Assembly (NCBI GenBank): GCA_964503145.1
Contig: CAZCYV010000016.1
Span: 31,921-95,920 of the forward strand
Direction of reading: 5' to 3'
Origin: RBG-16-57-11 sp964503145
Lineage (GTDB): Bacteria; Chloroflexota; Anaerolineae; Anaerolineales; UBA4823
DNA: 64,000 nt
Positions 16,027-24,206 of this stretch are shown one piece after another. Made by a program: the position numbers and the translations under genes. The notes beneath the pieces were generated by a model. The model searched no databases and was not told where the DNA came from. It worked only from the letters and a program-made list of their open reading frames with translations. The first letter of the stretch is position 1. Each line of letters starts with the position of its first letter.

Positions 16027-17188
16027 CCTGTTCTAGCCCCAGCACCTGGGTCAGAGTTTCCACCAGGAAGTCTAGTTGTTCGTAAGTGATCACCAGCGGC
16101 GGCAGCAAGCGGATTGTGGTCAGGCCGGCGCTCAAAGCCAGAATCCGCCGTTCCTGCAAAGCTCGCAGATATCCAGCGGCTTTCTGTCTCATTTCGATGC
16201 CAATCATCAGACCCATCCCCCTGACCTGGCGAATGTGCGGCGATGGAATCTGACGCAGCTTTTGAATTAAGTAGTCCCCTTTTTGGGCCGCTTGCTCGTC
16301 AAGGCCTTCTGCTTGCAAAATTTCTAACGTGGCGAGGGAGGCAGCGCAGGCCAATGGGTTACCGCCAAAGGTCGAACCATGCATCCCAGGTGTCAGATTC
16401 TTCACCTGCGCGCCGATCAACACCGCGCCCATCGGCACTCCCCCTGCCAGGCTCTTTGCGACGCAAAGCAGGTCGGGAAGTATGCCGAAGTGTTGATAAG
16501 CGAACATCTTGCCGGTACGACCGAATCCGGTTTGGACTTCGTCAATAATCAACAGTGCCCCTTTGTCCGTACAAATCTGCCGAGCGGCTTGCAGGAATTC
16601 AGGATCGGCCGGATAGACGCCGCCTTCCCCTTGAACCACTTCCAAAAGCAGCGCAGCAGTTTGTTCGGAGATGGCAGATTCTAATGCGGTCGGGTTGTTG
16701 AACGGCGTGTGGGTGAAGTTCGAGAGCAACGGTTCGAACGGCTGACGGTATTTCTTGTTCCATGTCGCTGAAAGCGACCCCAGGGTGCGACCGTGAAAAC
16801 CCCGCATGGTTGCGACAATGCCAGGCCGCCCTGTAGATAGGCGGGCAAACTTGATCGCTGCTTCAACCGACTCTGTGCCAGAGTTGCAAAAGAAAACCCG
16901 GTCCAATCCAGGCGTTAATGAGGTCAGCTTCTCCATCAATTCTGCTCGCTGATCATTGCAGAAAGTTTCGAAAAGCGTGATCAACCGCTCTGCCTGCTCA
17001 GAGATCGCGGCTGCAATGTGTGGATGGGCGTGGCCCAGGTTTGCTACGCCGTGGCCAGAGGTGCAGTCCAAATATTCATTGCCCTCGATGTCCCACAAGC
17101 AGGCCCCAACGCCGCGCACGAATACGATGGGTTGCTTGTGATACAAGCCAGATGTGTGGCGGTTTTCGACGCTGATGATATCTTTCAT
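16010..17188 (-). CDS. lysJ: [LysW]-aminoadipate semialdehyde transaminase LysJ
   Basis: 392 aa, class III PLP aminotransferase of the ArgD/LysJ type. The PLP region includes 'LLIIDEVQTGFGRTGKMFA' and the Schiff-base lysine in 'LLCVAKSLAGGVPMGAV'; 'HGSTFGGNPLACAA' closes the site. It transfers an amino group from glutamate to the semialdehyde carried on LysW. The substrate range of LysJ includes the arginine-pathway semialdehyde in some lineages. It starts 3 bp after the lysZ stop. Confidence 0.93.
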   Translation of the reverse strand: MKDIISVENRHTSGLYHKQPIVFVRGVGACLWDIEGNEYLDCTSGHGVANLGHAHPHIAAAISEQAERLITLFETFCNDQRAELMEKLTSLTPGLDRVFFCNSGTESVEAAIKFARLSTGRPGIVATMRGFHGRTLGSLSATWNKKYRQPFEPLLSNFTHTPFNNPTALESAISEQTAALLLEVVQGEGGVYPADPEFLQAARQICTDKGALLIIDEVQTGFGRTGKMFAYQHFGILPDLLCVAKSLAGGVPMGAVLIGAQVKNLTPGMHGSTFGGNPLACAASLATLEILQAEGLDEQAAQKGDYLIQKLRQIPSPHIRQVRGMGLMIGIEMRQKAAGYLRALQERRILALSAGLTTIRLLPPLVITYEQLDFLVETLTQVLGLEQVDDGL

Positions 17189-17191
17189 CGG

Positions 17192-18022
17192 CTAACCTCC
17201 CGCCCGAATGAGCGTACCGTTTCCTGCCAACGCTGCAGAAATGGGTTTTGAGACGCGCCCATCGGCAATGATGACACTCTCAACTCCGCCTTCGAGCGCT
17301 TCCTGTGCCCCCAACACCTTTTTCTTCATCCGTCCTTGGGCTGCTTCCAACGCCACAGGCAGTTGACTCGCCGAAAGTTGGTTAATGAGTGAGCTTTCAT
17401 CTGGAAAATGGCGCAGCAAACCTGGAGCGGCCGTAAGATAGATCAGCGATGCAGAACTGGATGCTGCCGCGATCATCGCTGCGGCGCGGTCTGCATCCAC
17501 GTTAAGCGCTTCCCCTTGCAAGCTGATCGCCAGTGGCGCCACAACAGGCAAATAGCCCATTTCCAACAATATTTTCAACAATAAAGCATTCACCGCCTCG
17601 ATTTTCCCTGTAAAATCGTCGCGGATGATTTTGCGCTTTCCACCTTCAATAGACTGGACTGCCTCTTTACGCGTTGCGACCAGTAATCTGCCATCCACTC
17701 CGCTAAGCCCCAAAGCATTAACCCCTAGTTTTTGCAAAGCTTCGACCAGGAGTGAGTTCACTTTCCCGTTTACCGCCATCATGAAGATTTCGAGCGTCCT
17801 TTTATCCGTGTAGCGCGAGGTGAACCCCGACGGCGAAGTAATGAAACGCGGAGGATATCCTAGCTGCTCGCCCAAGGCATTGGCTTCGGCCGACCCGCCA
17901 TGGACAACGATCAAGTTTGCTCCTTCTTGAAGTAAAGTCGCGATATCCTCGCAAGCAGCTGAAAAATCTACCCCCTCCGTTCCTCCAATCTTTACTGTGA
18001 TCAGTTTCAAATCCCTCATCAA
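17192..18022 (-). CDS. lysZ: [LysW]-aminoadipate kinase LysZ
   Basis: 276 aa, amino-acid kinase (ArgB-like) fold. Motifs: 'ITVKIGGTEG' at the N-terminus, 'LIVVHGGSAEANALGEQLG', 'FTSRYTDKRT' and 'DADRAAAMIAAA'. LysZ phosphorylates the side-chain carboxyl of the LysW-linked substrate. The 'VHGGSAEANAL' block and 'RFITSPSGFTSRYTD' are typical of LysZ rather than classic ArgB. A second ATG at 18019 could be the start. A 49-bp gap separates it from lysY. Confidence 0.93.
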   Translation of the reverse strand: MMRDLKLITVKIGGTEGVDFSAACEDIATLLQEGANLIVVHGGSAEANALGEQLGYPPRFITSPSGFTSRYTDKRTLEIFMMAVNGKVNSLLVEALQKLGVNALGLSGVDGRLLVATRKEAVQSIEGGKRKIIRDDFTGKIEAVNALLLKILLEMGYLPVVAPLAISLQGEALNVDADRAAAMIAAASSSASLIYLTAAPGLLRHFPDESSLINQLSASQLPVALEAAQGRMKKKVLGAQEALEGGVESVIIADGRVSKPISAALAGNGTLIRAGG

Positions 18023-18071
18023 ACTCTCTCGTTCCTGTGATAAGTGCTTCGATCAGAGTGGTTGCCCACGG

Positions 18072-19109
18072 TTAAATGGGATGGAGTCCGGGAAAACCAA
18101 GCCCTGCGGTTTCGTCTAATCCGAACATCAGGTTCATGGATTGAACTGCCGATCCTGCAGCGCCTTTCATCAGGTTGTCTATGGCGCAAATAGAAACGAC
18201 ATGACCTGTGGTTTCATCGAACTCGAATCCCAGATCTGCGTAATTCGATCCTGCAAGGATTTTGGGTTCTGGCACACGTACAACGCCTCGTGTTTCCTTT
18301 ACGATCCGGATAAACGGATTTTCAGCAACCAGTGCACGATAGGCGCTCCAAAAATCTTTGTTCTTTACCCCTGGCCGGCTGACAGCATGGGCAGTTGCCA
18401 AAACGCCGCGCACCAGGTCCACAGAAGTCATCGTTAAGACCACGTTGCTCAAGCCGAGTTCTTGAATCACCTCTGCAGTGTGGCGATGACCAAATGCGGA
18501 AAAGGTGCGCACCACACTGGCGCGTTCAGGATGATGCGAACCCGGGTTACCTTCCGCCCCGGCCTCCGATGAGCCGACTTTGATTTCAACTATAATCGGC
18601 TGATCTCCATCAATCAGCCCTGCCTTAACAAGAGGTAGCAGCGCCAGGTTGGCAGCAGTTGCATTGCAACCCACTCCGCTGATATAGTGCGCTTGCGAAA
18701 TTTCTTGTCGTCGTAATTCGGGGAGACCATACACAAAACGAGAAAGCCATTCAGGGGCAGTGTGTGGTTGTCCATACCAGCGCTGGTAAAGGTGTGGATC
18801 ACGCAAGCGAAAATCGGCTGAAAGATCGACCAGCCGGGGAGCAATCGTTGCATAGTGGCCTATTGCCTGCTGCGCCTTGCCATGAGGCAGCGCCAGAAAC
18901 AGGATATCAACCGGCTGAAGCGTCTCTGGATCGCTATATTTGAGGCTCGTCCGTTTGCGCAAGTTGGGATGGATTTGATAGACGTATTCGCCAACGTGAT
19001 CCCGCGAGGTTACCTGGATGACCTCGACCTGTGGATGATCCAGAAGTAAGCGCAACAGCTCTCCCCCCGTGTAACCAGAGCCGCCGATAATGGATGCACG
19101 AATCCTCAT
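18072..19109 (-). CDS. lysY: [LysW]-aminoadipate 6-phosphate reductase LysY
   Basis: 345 aa, ArgC-like. The N-terminal Rossmann motif is 'IIGGSGYTGGELLRLL', and the catalytic cysteine C148 lies in 'ISGVGCNATAANLALLP'. The C-terminal part includes 'GSSEAGAEGNPGSHHPERAS'. It reduces the acyl-phosphate on LysW to the semialdehyde with NADPH. Its ATG overlaps the lysX stop by 4 bp (ATGA-type coupling), so synthesis of the pair is coupled. Confidence 0.94.
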   Translation of the reverse strand: MRIRASIIGGSGYTGGELLRLLLDHPQVEVIQVTSRDHVGEYVYQIHPNLRKRTSLKYSDPETLQPVDILFLALPHGKAQQAIGHYATIAPRLVDLSADFRLRDPHLYQRWYGQPHTAPEWLSRFVYGLPELRRQEISQAHYISGVGCNATAANLALLPLVKAGLIDGDQPIIVEIKVGSSEAGAEGNPGSHHPERASVVRTFSAFGHRHTAEVIQELGLSNVVLTMTSVDLVRGVLATAHAVSRPGVKNKDFWSAYRALVAENPFIRIVKETRGVVRVPEPKILAGSNYADLGFEFDETTGHVVSICAIDNLMKGAAGSAVQSMNLMFGLDETAGLGFPGLHPI

Positions 19110-19981
19110 ATGCTTTGCCTCTTCTCTCTGGCCTGACGTATCACATATTCAACGATCTCGCTGGCGATGTCGATTCCGCTGATCGGCTGGGCGGTGTGGA
19201 ATTCCATAGTGTGGTTGATTTCGTTCACCAAAAAACCGCGCTGGGGATGTTCGATCAGATCAATCGCCAGTACGCCGCCGCCGACCGCTTGAGCGGCCCG
19301 CAAACACAACTCTTCGATTTCGGGCGTCACCGGACAAAGCTCACCTTCTCCGCCGCGCGCGGTGTTCGTAATCCAATGCTCGGATTTACGGTAGATCGCA
19401 GTCAGCACTCGATCCCCGACCAAAATCGCGCGTATATCTCGGCCTGGTTTTTCGATATATTCCTGAATATAGAACACTGAATGCTGGGCCGATCCCAGGG
19501 TGACTTTGTGCTCTAACACCGCTTCGGCTGCATCGCGGTCGTTGATCTTTGCCAACAGGCGGCCCCACGAGCCGACAACCGGTTTGATGACCACCGGATA
19601 ACCGATCTGTTCGATGGCCTCCAACGCGGACTCGGGTGCAAAGGCGACGACATCACGGGGTTGGGGAACGCCAGCGCGCGTCAGCAGTGCGCTGGTGGTT
19701 AATTTATCGCCGCAGGCTTCAGCGACCGCCACCGTATTAACCGTCGGTATTCCCCAGGCGTTGAGGATGCGCAGCGCAGACAGCCCGTTGTTGTAACTGA
19801 TACTGCGCTCTAAAATGGCATCATATCTCTGCCAGATTTCCGGCCTTTCCAGATCAAAGTAGATCTGCCGGTCGTCCAGGCGGTCGAAATCGACCCCACG
19901 CACATCTAAAGCAGCAAAGATCCATTTTTCCTCGATCCGAAGCCGGGAAAAAAGGACGCCTATGCGCAGTTTGGATTGCAT
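19106..19981 (-). CDS. lysX: LysW-aminoadipate (or glutamate) ligase LysX
   Basis: 291 aa, RimK-like ATP-grasp ligase. ATP-grasp features: 'VVIKPVVGSWGRLLAKI', 'IQEYIEKPGRDIRA', 'NTARGGEGELCP' and the metal-binding 'LVNEINHTMEF'. It joins the amino group of alpha-aminoadipate to the C-terminal Glu of LysW. The related ArgX uses glutamate. No homocitrate-pathway gene is in the window, so the substrate is not fixed by context. AGAGGCG precedes the ATG at 19981, and lysW ends 6 bp upstream. Confidence 0.94.
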   Translation of the reverse strand: MQSKLRIGVLFSRLRIEEKWIFAALDVRGVDFDRLDDRQIYFDLERPEIWQRYDAILERSISYNNGLSALRILNAWGIPTVNTVAVAEACGDKLTTSALLTRAGVPQPRDVVAFAPESALEAIEQIGYPVVIKPVVGSWGRLLAKINDRDAAEAVLEHKVTLGSAQHSVFYIQEYIEKPGRDIRAILVGDRVLTAIYRKSEHWITNTARGGEGELCPVTPEIEELCLRAAQAVGGGVLAIDLIEHPQRGFLVNEINHTMEFHTAQPISGIDIASEIVEYVIRQAREKRQSI

Positions 19982-19987
19982 ACGCCT

Positions 19988-20158
19988 CTACTCACCCCAG
20001 TCTTCCTGCTCCATAGGTGCCAGATCGAGCGTGAACGGATCGAGACTTAAGACCTCCAGATCTACGCCGCAATCTGGACAGACAAGGATTTCTCCCTTTT
20101 CGGTCGTTTCTTCCAGGGAGATCAGGGCGTCGCATTCAGGGCAATTGGTAGTTGACAT
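19988..20158 (-). CDS. lysW: Amino-group carrier protein LysW
   Basis: 56 aa. Two CxxC pairs (C6/C9 and C27/C30) form the zinc ribbon, and the chain ends in the diagnostic 'EDWGE' whose last Glu carries the biosynthetic intermediate. The rest is strongly acidic ('SLEETTEKGEI'), fitting its role as a docking handle for LysX, LysZ, LysY, LysJ and LysK. The ATG at 20158 is chosen because GGAAAGGATTG lies just upstream and because the protein then begins right at the zinc ribbon; an upstream codon at 20185 would place the start inside the ribosome site. It is first in the operon, behind a leader with a terminator. Confidence 0.96.
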   Translation of the reverse strand: MSTTNCPECDALISLEETTEKGEILVCPDCGVDLEVLSLDPFTLDLAPMEQEDWGE

Positions 20159-20196
20159 TTCGAACAATCCTTTCCTTTCACTCAATGGATAAAATA

Positions 20197-20223
20197 AAAG
20201 CCCTCCGCTGGAAGGAGGGCTTT
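20197..20223 (-). terminator. Intrinsic terminator upstream of lysW (attenuator)
   Basis: A perfect 10-bp GC-rich stem (20223-20214 with 20206-20197) with a 7-nt loop is followed on the minus strand by TTTTATTTTAT. It lies between the predicted lysW promoter and the lysW start codon, so it can act only on the lysW transcript or on read-through from further upstream. Confidence 0.8.
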
Positions 20224-20261
20224 GTATGCAAGGCTCAAATAGCGTTTCTAGAGTTTTTGGC

Positions 20262-20360
20262 TTATCTCAGCAGTTGGTCAACTCTAAAGTTCCCATCCTT
20301 CCAGTGAAGAGAAGAACGGGTGCAACGACGGGAGCGAAGCAGACCAAAGGCTCGGAACAT
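20262..20360 (-). CDS. Possible Arg-rich leader peptide of the lysW operon
   Basis: ATG to TAA, 32 codons. Seven of 32 residues are Arg (codons 3, 9, 11, 12, 15, 26, 32), with 'RSRRCTR' at codons 9-15; there is a single Lys. The ATG is only about 4 nt from the predicted transcription start, so it would be read as a nearly leaderless message, and no Shine-Dalgarno is present. The ORF covers the 5' antiterminator strand (20304-20296) and stops inside the loop of the middle hairpin. This geometry suits ribosome-stalling attenuation, but a short open frame can arise by chance. Confidence 0.35.
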   Translation of the reverse strand: MFRAFGLLRSRRCTRSSLHWKDGNFRVDQLLR

Positions 20361-20370
20361 ATTGGGCAGG

Positions 20371-20399
20371 AGTCTATCACGGGGGATGGAATGAGTCAA
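20371..20399 (-). promoter_or_regulatory. Predicted lysW promoter
   Basis: On the minus strand TTGACT (20399-20394) and TAGACT (20376-20371) are separated by exactly 17 bp. This is a good housekeeping-type promoter, five of six and four of six matches. The predicted start point is near 20364. Confidence 0.65.
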
Positions 20400-20589
20400 T
20401 ACTTTTATCAATCCTGATATTTCAGCGTTTCTTTGGCGAGCCGCTCACGCCTGAACAGGTGGTGCGGCCGAGCAGGCGAGTGGGGCTGTATGTCTTGGCG
20501 GCGCAGCGCCCCTGGCCTGCACGGTCTTGATGCCGGCGGCGCCGGCGCGCTAAGCGAAGAGTGCGAGATGGTCCATTTCCCCGGCTTCT
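20400..20589. other. Non-coding gap between the lysW promoter and the DnaE2-like gene
   Basis: No gene with family support is seen in these 190 bp. Part is GC-rich with short palindromes around 20533-20552 (GCCGGCGGCGCCGGCGC) that could end transcription of the minus-strand polymerase gene, but no U-run follows. A long alternative frame over the region is a shadow of the polymerase gene. Confidence 0.5.
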
Positions 20590-23500
20590 TCAGTCCAGCA
20601 GGCTCTCCACCCACTCGGCGCGGATGAACGGCTCGCCTTTCTCTTCGTCCAGCGCCACCACACCCTCCACCAGGTACGGGTCGGGGGCGTTCAGCGCCGC
20701 CTGGCTGCGGCGGTAGGCATCGCCCGGGATGACCACCTCCATCGTCCCTTCCAGATCCTCCAGCGCCAGGAAATAGACGTAATCCCCGCCGGGGGCGCGG
20801 CCGCGGCGCCAGGTTTGGCGCATTCCGGCCACCCGCACCCGCTGCCCCAGGCGGGCGGCGGCCTCCACGGTGGTCAGCGCCCCGCTGGCGGCGATCTGCG
20901 CCGCGGCCAGCTCCAACGGGTGCGCGCTCACCCCTACCCCCAGCACCTGCTCCTCGGCGGCGATCTTTCGCTCGATCGGCCAGTCGTCTTCTTCCTGCGG
21001 GGCGGCCGTCTCGAACAGCGGCAGTTGCCCGCCGCGCCAGCTGCCCGGCTCGAGCTGGCGCAACAGCGCCGGGATCGTCCCGAAGCGGCTCAGCGCCCCG
21101 GCCAGCGCCAGGTTGCGCGCCTCGGCCGGCCGCGGGTCGGCGCGAGCCAGGAAGTCCATCAGCGAGGTGAACGGCCGCGCCTGCAGGATGCGCCGCTGGG
21201 TGCGCTGGGTCAGCTCGCGCACCTGGTTCAGCCCCATAAACAACACCGGCTGGCCGTCGAGAAAGCGGACGCTGAACTCCGGCATGGCGTAATCCACCTG
21301 CGGCGGGCGGATGGTCAGCCTCAGGCGGCGCGCCTCGGTCAGGTACACCCGCTGGCTGTAGTAGCCGCCCCAGTTGGCCAGCACCGCGGCCATGAACAGC
21401 GCCGGGTGGTGCGCCTTGCACCACGCCGACTGCCAGGCCACGCGGGCGTAGGAGGCAGCGTGCGCTTTGGGGAAGCCGTAGCCAGCGAAGGCCGCCATCA
21501 GCTCCCAGATGCGCTCCGCCTGCGCCTCGGGCACGCCACTGCGTTCTGCAGCCCCGGCGATAAAGCGCTCCTTGAGCAACTGCATCTGCTTGCCGGGGTC
21601 GAAGTGGCTCATCGCCCGGCGCAGCAGGTCAGCGTCGGCCAGGCTCAGCCCGGCCAGTTCGTGGGCGATGCGCAGCACTTGCTCCTGGTACAGGATCACC
21701 CCGTAGGTGTCACACAGCAGCGGCTCGAGCGCCGGGTGCAGGTACGCCGCCGGCTCCAGGCCGCGGTAGCGCGCCACAAAGGCGTCCTTCAGCCCGCCGA
21801 TGAGCGGGCCGGGGCGGTACAGCGCCAGGGCGACCAGGATGTCCTGCGGCGTGCGGGCGTGGATCTCTCTCAGCGTAGCGCGCATCCCGGGGCTTTCGAT
21901 CTGGAAACAGCCGATGGTGTGCCCGTGCTCGACGATCTCCGATGTGGCCGGGTCGGCGTCGGGGATGGCCTCCAGCACGTCGAGCGGGTTCGGCCGCGAC
22001 CCGCCGGTGGATACCGCGGCCGTCGGGGCAAGGACTGCACCCGCGGGGGCGGCCTCCGCCTGCTGGATCGCCGCCGCCACGTCGCCCAACACCGTCAACC
22101 CGCGGATGCCCAGCAGGTCGATCTTCACCAGCCCCAGGCGCTCGATCGAATCCAGGTCGAACTGGGTGATCGCCACGCCTTTGGCCGCCATTTGGGTGGG
22201 GGCCAGGTCGGTCAGCAGGCCGGGGGCGATGACGATCCCCCCGGGATGGATGGATAGATGCCGCGGCAGGCCGATCAGCGCCGCGGCGTGCTGGAAGATC
22301 TGGCGGTGGCGCGGCGAGGGGTACTGCGCCGCCAGCTCGGCGTAGGGCTGCTCGTCGGGCTGGCGGCGGGAGGGCGGGCCGTACCAGCGGTAGGGCAGGT
22401 GCTCCGCCAGAGCGCTGATCTCCGCCGGCGGCAAGCCGTGGGCTTTGGCTGCGTCGCGCAGCGCCGAGCGGCGGCGGAAGCGGTTGACCGTGGCGACCAT
22501 CGCCACACGGTCGGCGCCGAAGCGGCGATAGACGAACTCGATCACCTCGTCCCGTCGCCGCGAGCACAGGTCGGTGTCGATGTCCGGCGGCGTGGCCCGC
22601 GCCGGGTTGAGGAAACGCTCGAAGTACAGGTTGAGCGCTGCCGGGTCGGGCGTGGTTACCCCCAGGCAATGCGCCACCAGCGAGGAGGAGGCCGAGCCGC
22701 GCGAGGCGATGGGGATGCCGCTCTGGCGGGCGAAGTTCACGATTTCTTCCATCACCAGGAACAGCGGTTCATAGCCGCGCTCGGCGATCACTGCCAGTTC
22801 GTGATCCAGGCGGCGCTGGATGGCCTCCGGCAGCGTTGCGCCATCTTGCCCGCTCGCAGCGTACAGGCGCAGCGCCCCCTGCTGCGCCTTACGGCGCAGC
22901 GCAGCGATGGGCGTCTCTCCCGCACCCAGCTCGATCTGGGGGAAGTGCGCCTGACCCAGGGGCAGCTCCAGGCGGCAGCGCCCGGTGATTTCCTCGACGG
23001 CCTGTAGGGCGCGCGGCCAGTCTTCGAAGCGCTGCGCCATCTCTGCCGGCGGGAGAAATACAGCCTCGGGCGAGGCGACCTGGTCGGGGCTCAATTCGCT
23101 CAGCGGCCGGTTGAGGCGGATGGCGGCGGCGACGCGCTGCAGGGCGGCCTGCTCCGGCGCCAGGTAATCCACGGTGTGCGTGGCGACGGTGGGCAGGCGC
23201 AGGCGCGCAGCCAAGCGGGAAAGCCCCTCGGCGAGCGGGCGGTCTTCGGGACAGTGCATCTGAAGCTCCACATACAGCCGCCCGGGGAAGACCTGCCTCA
23301 AAAGCTCCAGCCAGGCGGCGGCGGCCGCCTCGCCGCCGCTTTGCAGCAGGCGCGCCGCCAGGCTGCGCCGCCCGCCGCTCAGGCAAAGCAGGCCACGTTC
23401 CTCCTGCGCCAGCGCCTGGAAGGCCAGCGGAGTATCCCCCGCCGGGTCGGCCTGCAACTGGCTGCTCAGGCGGCACAGGCTGGCCCAGCCGCTCAGGTCC

Positions 23501-23772
23501 AGCGCCAGCAGCGTCAGCGGGGCGGCTCCCGCGCCGGCGTAGGCGTCCAGCTCCGGCGGCGGCAGCGCATCCGCCTCCAGCCCCAGGAGCGGCTGCAGGC
23601 CCTGCTGGGCGCAGGCGTCGTAGAATTCGATGGCGCCGCTCAGGCGGTTGTGGTCGGTGAGCGCCAGGGCGGGCATCTCCAGGCGCGCCGCAGCCTGGGC
23701 CAGTTCCGCCGGGGAGGCCAGGCCCTCCAGGAAGGAGTACCATGAGTGGACGTGCAGGTGCGCGAAGGTCAC
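20590..23772 (-). CDS. dnaE2: DnaE2/ImuC-like error-prone DNA polymerase III alpha subunit
   Basis: 1060 aa, matching DnaE2 (about 1050) rather than replicative DnaE (about 1160). The N-terminal PHP domain starts 'FAHLHVHSWYSFLEG' with 'ALTDHNRLSGAIEF'. The polymerase palm has 'SRGSASSSLVAHCLG' and the catalytic 'PPDIDTDLCSRRRDEV' near residue 395, followed by 'VATVNRFRRRSALRDAAKA', a DnaE2-like block. The thumb/HhH region includes 'FPKAHAASYARVAWQSAW', and the C-terminus has an OB fold ('RVRVAGMRQTWRRGRAPGG'). The replicative clamp-binding tail is absent. Such polymerases do translesion synthesis after DNA damage, usually with ImuA/ImuB, which are not in this window. GC is visibly higher than in neighbours. 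The ATG at 23772 has no strong ribosome site. Confidence 0.88.
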   Translation of the reverse strand: MTFAHLHVHSWYSFLEGLASPAELAQAAARLEMPALALTDHNRLSGAIEFYDACAQQGLQPLLGLEADALPPPELDAYAGAGAAPLTLLALDLSGWASLCRLSSQLQADPAGDTPLAFQALAQEERGLLCLSGGRRSLAARLLQSGGEAAAAAWLELLRQVFPGRLYVELQMHCPEDRPLAEGLSRLAARLRLPTVATHTVDYLAPEQAALQRVAAAIRLNRPLSELSPDQVASPEAVFLPPAEMAQRFEDWPRALQAVEEITGRCRLELPLGQAHFPQIELGAGETPIAALRRKAQQGALRLYAASGQDGATLPEAIQRRLDHELAVIAERGYEPLFLVMEEIVNFARQSGIPIASRGSASSSLVAHCLGVTTPDPAALNLYFERFLNPARATPPDIDTDLCSRRRDEVIEFVYRRFGADRVAMVATVNRFRRRSALRDAAKAHGLPPAEISALAEHLPYRWYGPPSRRQPDEQPYAELAAQYPSPRHRQIFQHAAALIGLPRHLSIHPGGIVIAPGLLTDLAPTQMAAKGVAITQFDLDSIERLGLVKIDLLGIRGLTVLGDVAAAIQQAEAAPAGAVLAPTAAVSTGGSRPNPLDVLEAIPDADPATSEIVEHGHTIGCFQIESPGMRATLREIHARTPQDILVALALYRPGPLIGGLKDAFVARYRGLEPAAYLHPALEPLLCDTYGVILYQEQVLRIAHELAGLSLADADLLRRAMSHFDPGKQMQLLKERFIAGAAERSGVPEAQAERIWELMAAFAGYGFPKAHAASYARVAWQSAWCKAHHPALFMAAVLANWGGYYSQRVYLTEARRLRLTIRPPQVDYAMPEFSVRFLDGQPVLFMGLNQVRELTQRTQRRILQARPFTSLMDFLARADPRPAEARNLALAGALSRFGTIPALLRQLEPGSWRGGQLPLFETAAPQEEDDWPIERKIAAEEQVLGVGVSAHPLELAAAQIAASGALTTVEAAARLGQRVRVAGMRQTWRRGRAPGGDYVYFLALEDLEGTMEVVIPGDAYRRSQAALNAPDPYLVEGVVALDEEKGEPFIRAEWVESLLD

Positions 23773-23905
23773 TGCTGAAAAGCCCGTTCTACTCCCTGAT
23801 GATACCTGCCGGGCGGCGCGACGGCAAGGGGGAAATCAAACGGGCCCCGGCGCCGGGGCCCGTCGGAAGCTCATCGAAGCTCACGAAGTGATGCCTGCTC
23901 TCCGC

Positions 23906-24151
23906 CTACCCCACCGGCTCCGCTACGCCCTGCATCCCTTCCAGGATTTTCTCCAGCGCCATGGTATGGCTGCAGCGCCCGCGCGTCTGGAAGAAGTCGC
24001 AATCGCACTTCCAGGTGCCGTCGATCAGGGTGATTTGGTGCGGATTATTGTCCCCTACAAAGGTCACGTTGAGCGATTCAATGCGAAAACGGTCTCGTTG
24101 TGCTGCGTATTTTTTCGCCTTTTCGATCTTGCCAATCATCCCGTAGTCCAT
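23906..24151 (-). CDS. Small SWIM-type zinc-finger protein
   Basis: 81 aa. The C-terminal half holds a SWIM finger, 'WKCDCDFFQTRGRCSHTMAL', that is CxCx(n)CxH. SWIM fingers bind DNA or proteins and are found in some ATPases, transposases and stand-alone proteins. Nothing else is recognisable. The ATG at 24151 is preceded by GAAAGGAGATC, which decides it over an upstream in-frame ATG at 24214 that falls inside the hairpin. A leader with its own promoter and hairpin lies upstream. Confidence 0.8.
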   Translation of the reverse strand: MDYGMIGKIEKAKKYAAQRDRFRIESLNVTFVGDNNPHQITLIDGTWKCDCDFFQTRGRCSHTMALEKILEGMQGVAEPVG

Positions 24152-24206
24152 CGATATCGATCTCCTTTCGTTTTCTTGATCTAGAGAAGAATAATTACGA
24201 ACACAA

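Larger units (their letters stand above)
20159..20364 (-). promoter_or_regulatory. Leader of the lysW operon with competing antiterminator and terminator pairings
   Basis: The segment from the predicted start (about 20364) to lysW is about 206 nt. Seen directly: (1) a 9-base complement between the leader segment 20304-20296 (CTGGAAGGA on the RNA) and 20216-20208 inside the terminator (TCCTTCCAG), extendable by GG/CC after one mismatch; (2) a separate 7-bp hairpin, arms 20286-20280 and 20255-20249; (3) the terminator at 20197-20223. Pairing (1) would destroy the terminator stem and enclose hairpin (2), which is the layout of an attenuator. A T-box-like string (AAGGATGGGAAC) is present at 20299-20288, but it departs from the consensus TGGNACC core and there is no room for a full stem I. 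Which signal is sensed is inference. Confidence 0.55.

Noticed and set aside
20288..20299. T-box core (AAGGATGGGAAC on the minus strand)
   Set aside because: It resembles the T-box start (AAGGGTGG) but lacks TGGNACC, and the 141 nt between the predicted start and the terminator is too short for stem I plus stem III. I kept it only as an alternative in the leader entry.
20408..21424. 338-codon minus-strand frame overlapping the end of the polymerase gene
   Set aside because: It is a +1 shadow of dnaE2; the Gly/Ala/Arg-rich product has no domain, while the dnaE2 frame gives a full polymerase.
20815..23745. Several long plus-strand frames (up to 480 codons) opposite dnaE2
   Set aside because: High GC and strong third-position bias of dnaE2 open the reverse frames; none has a family motif or a ribosome site.
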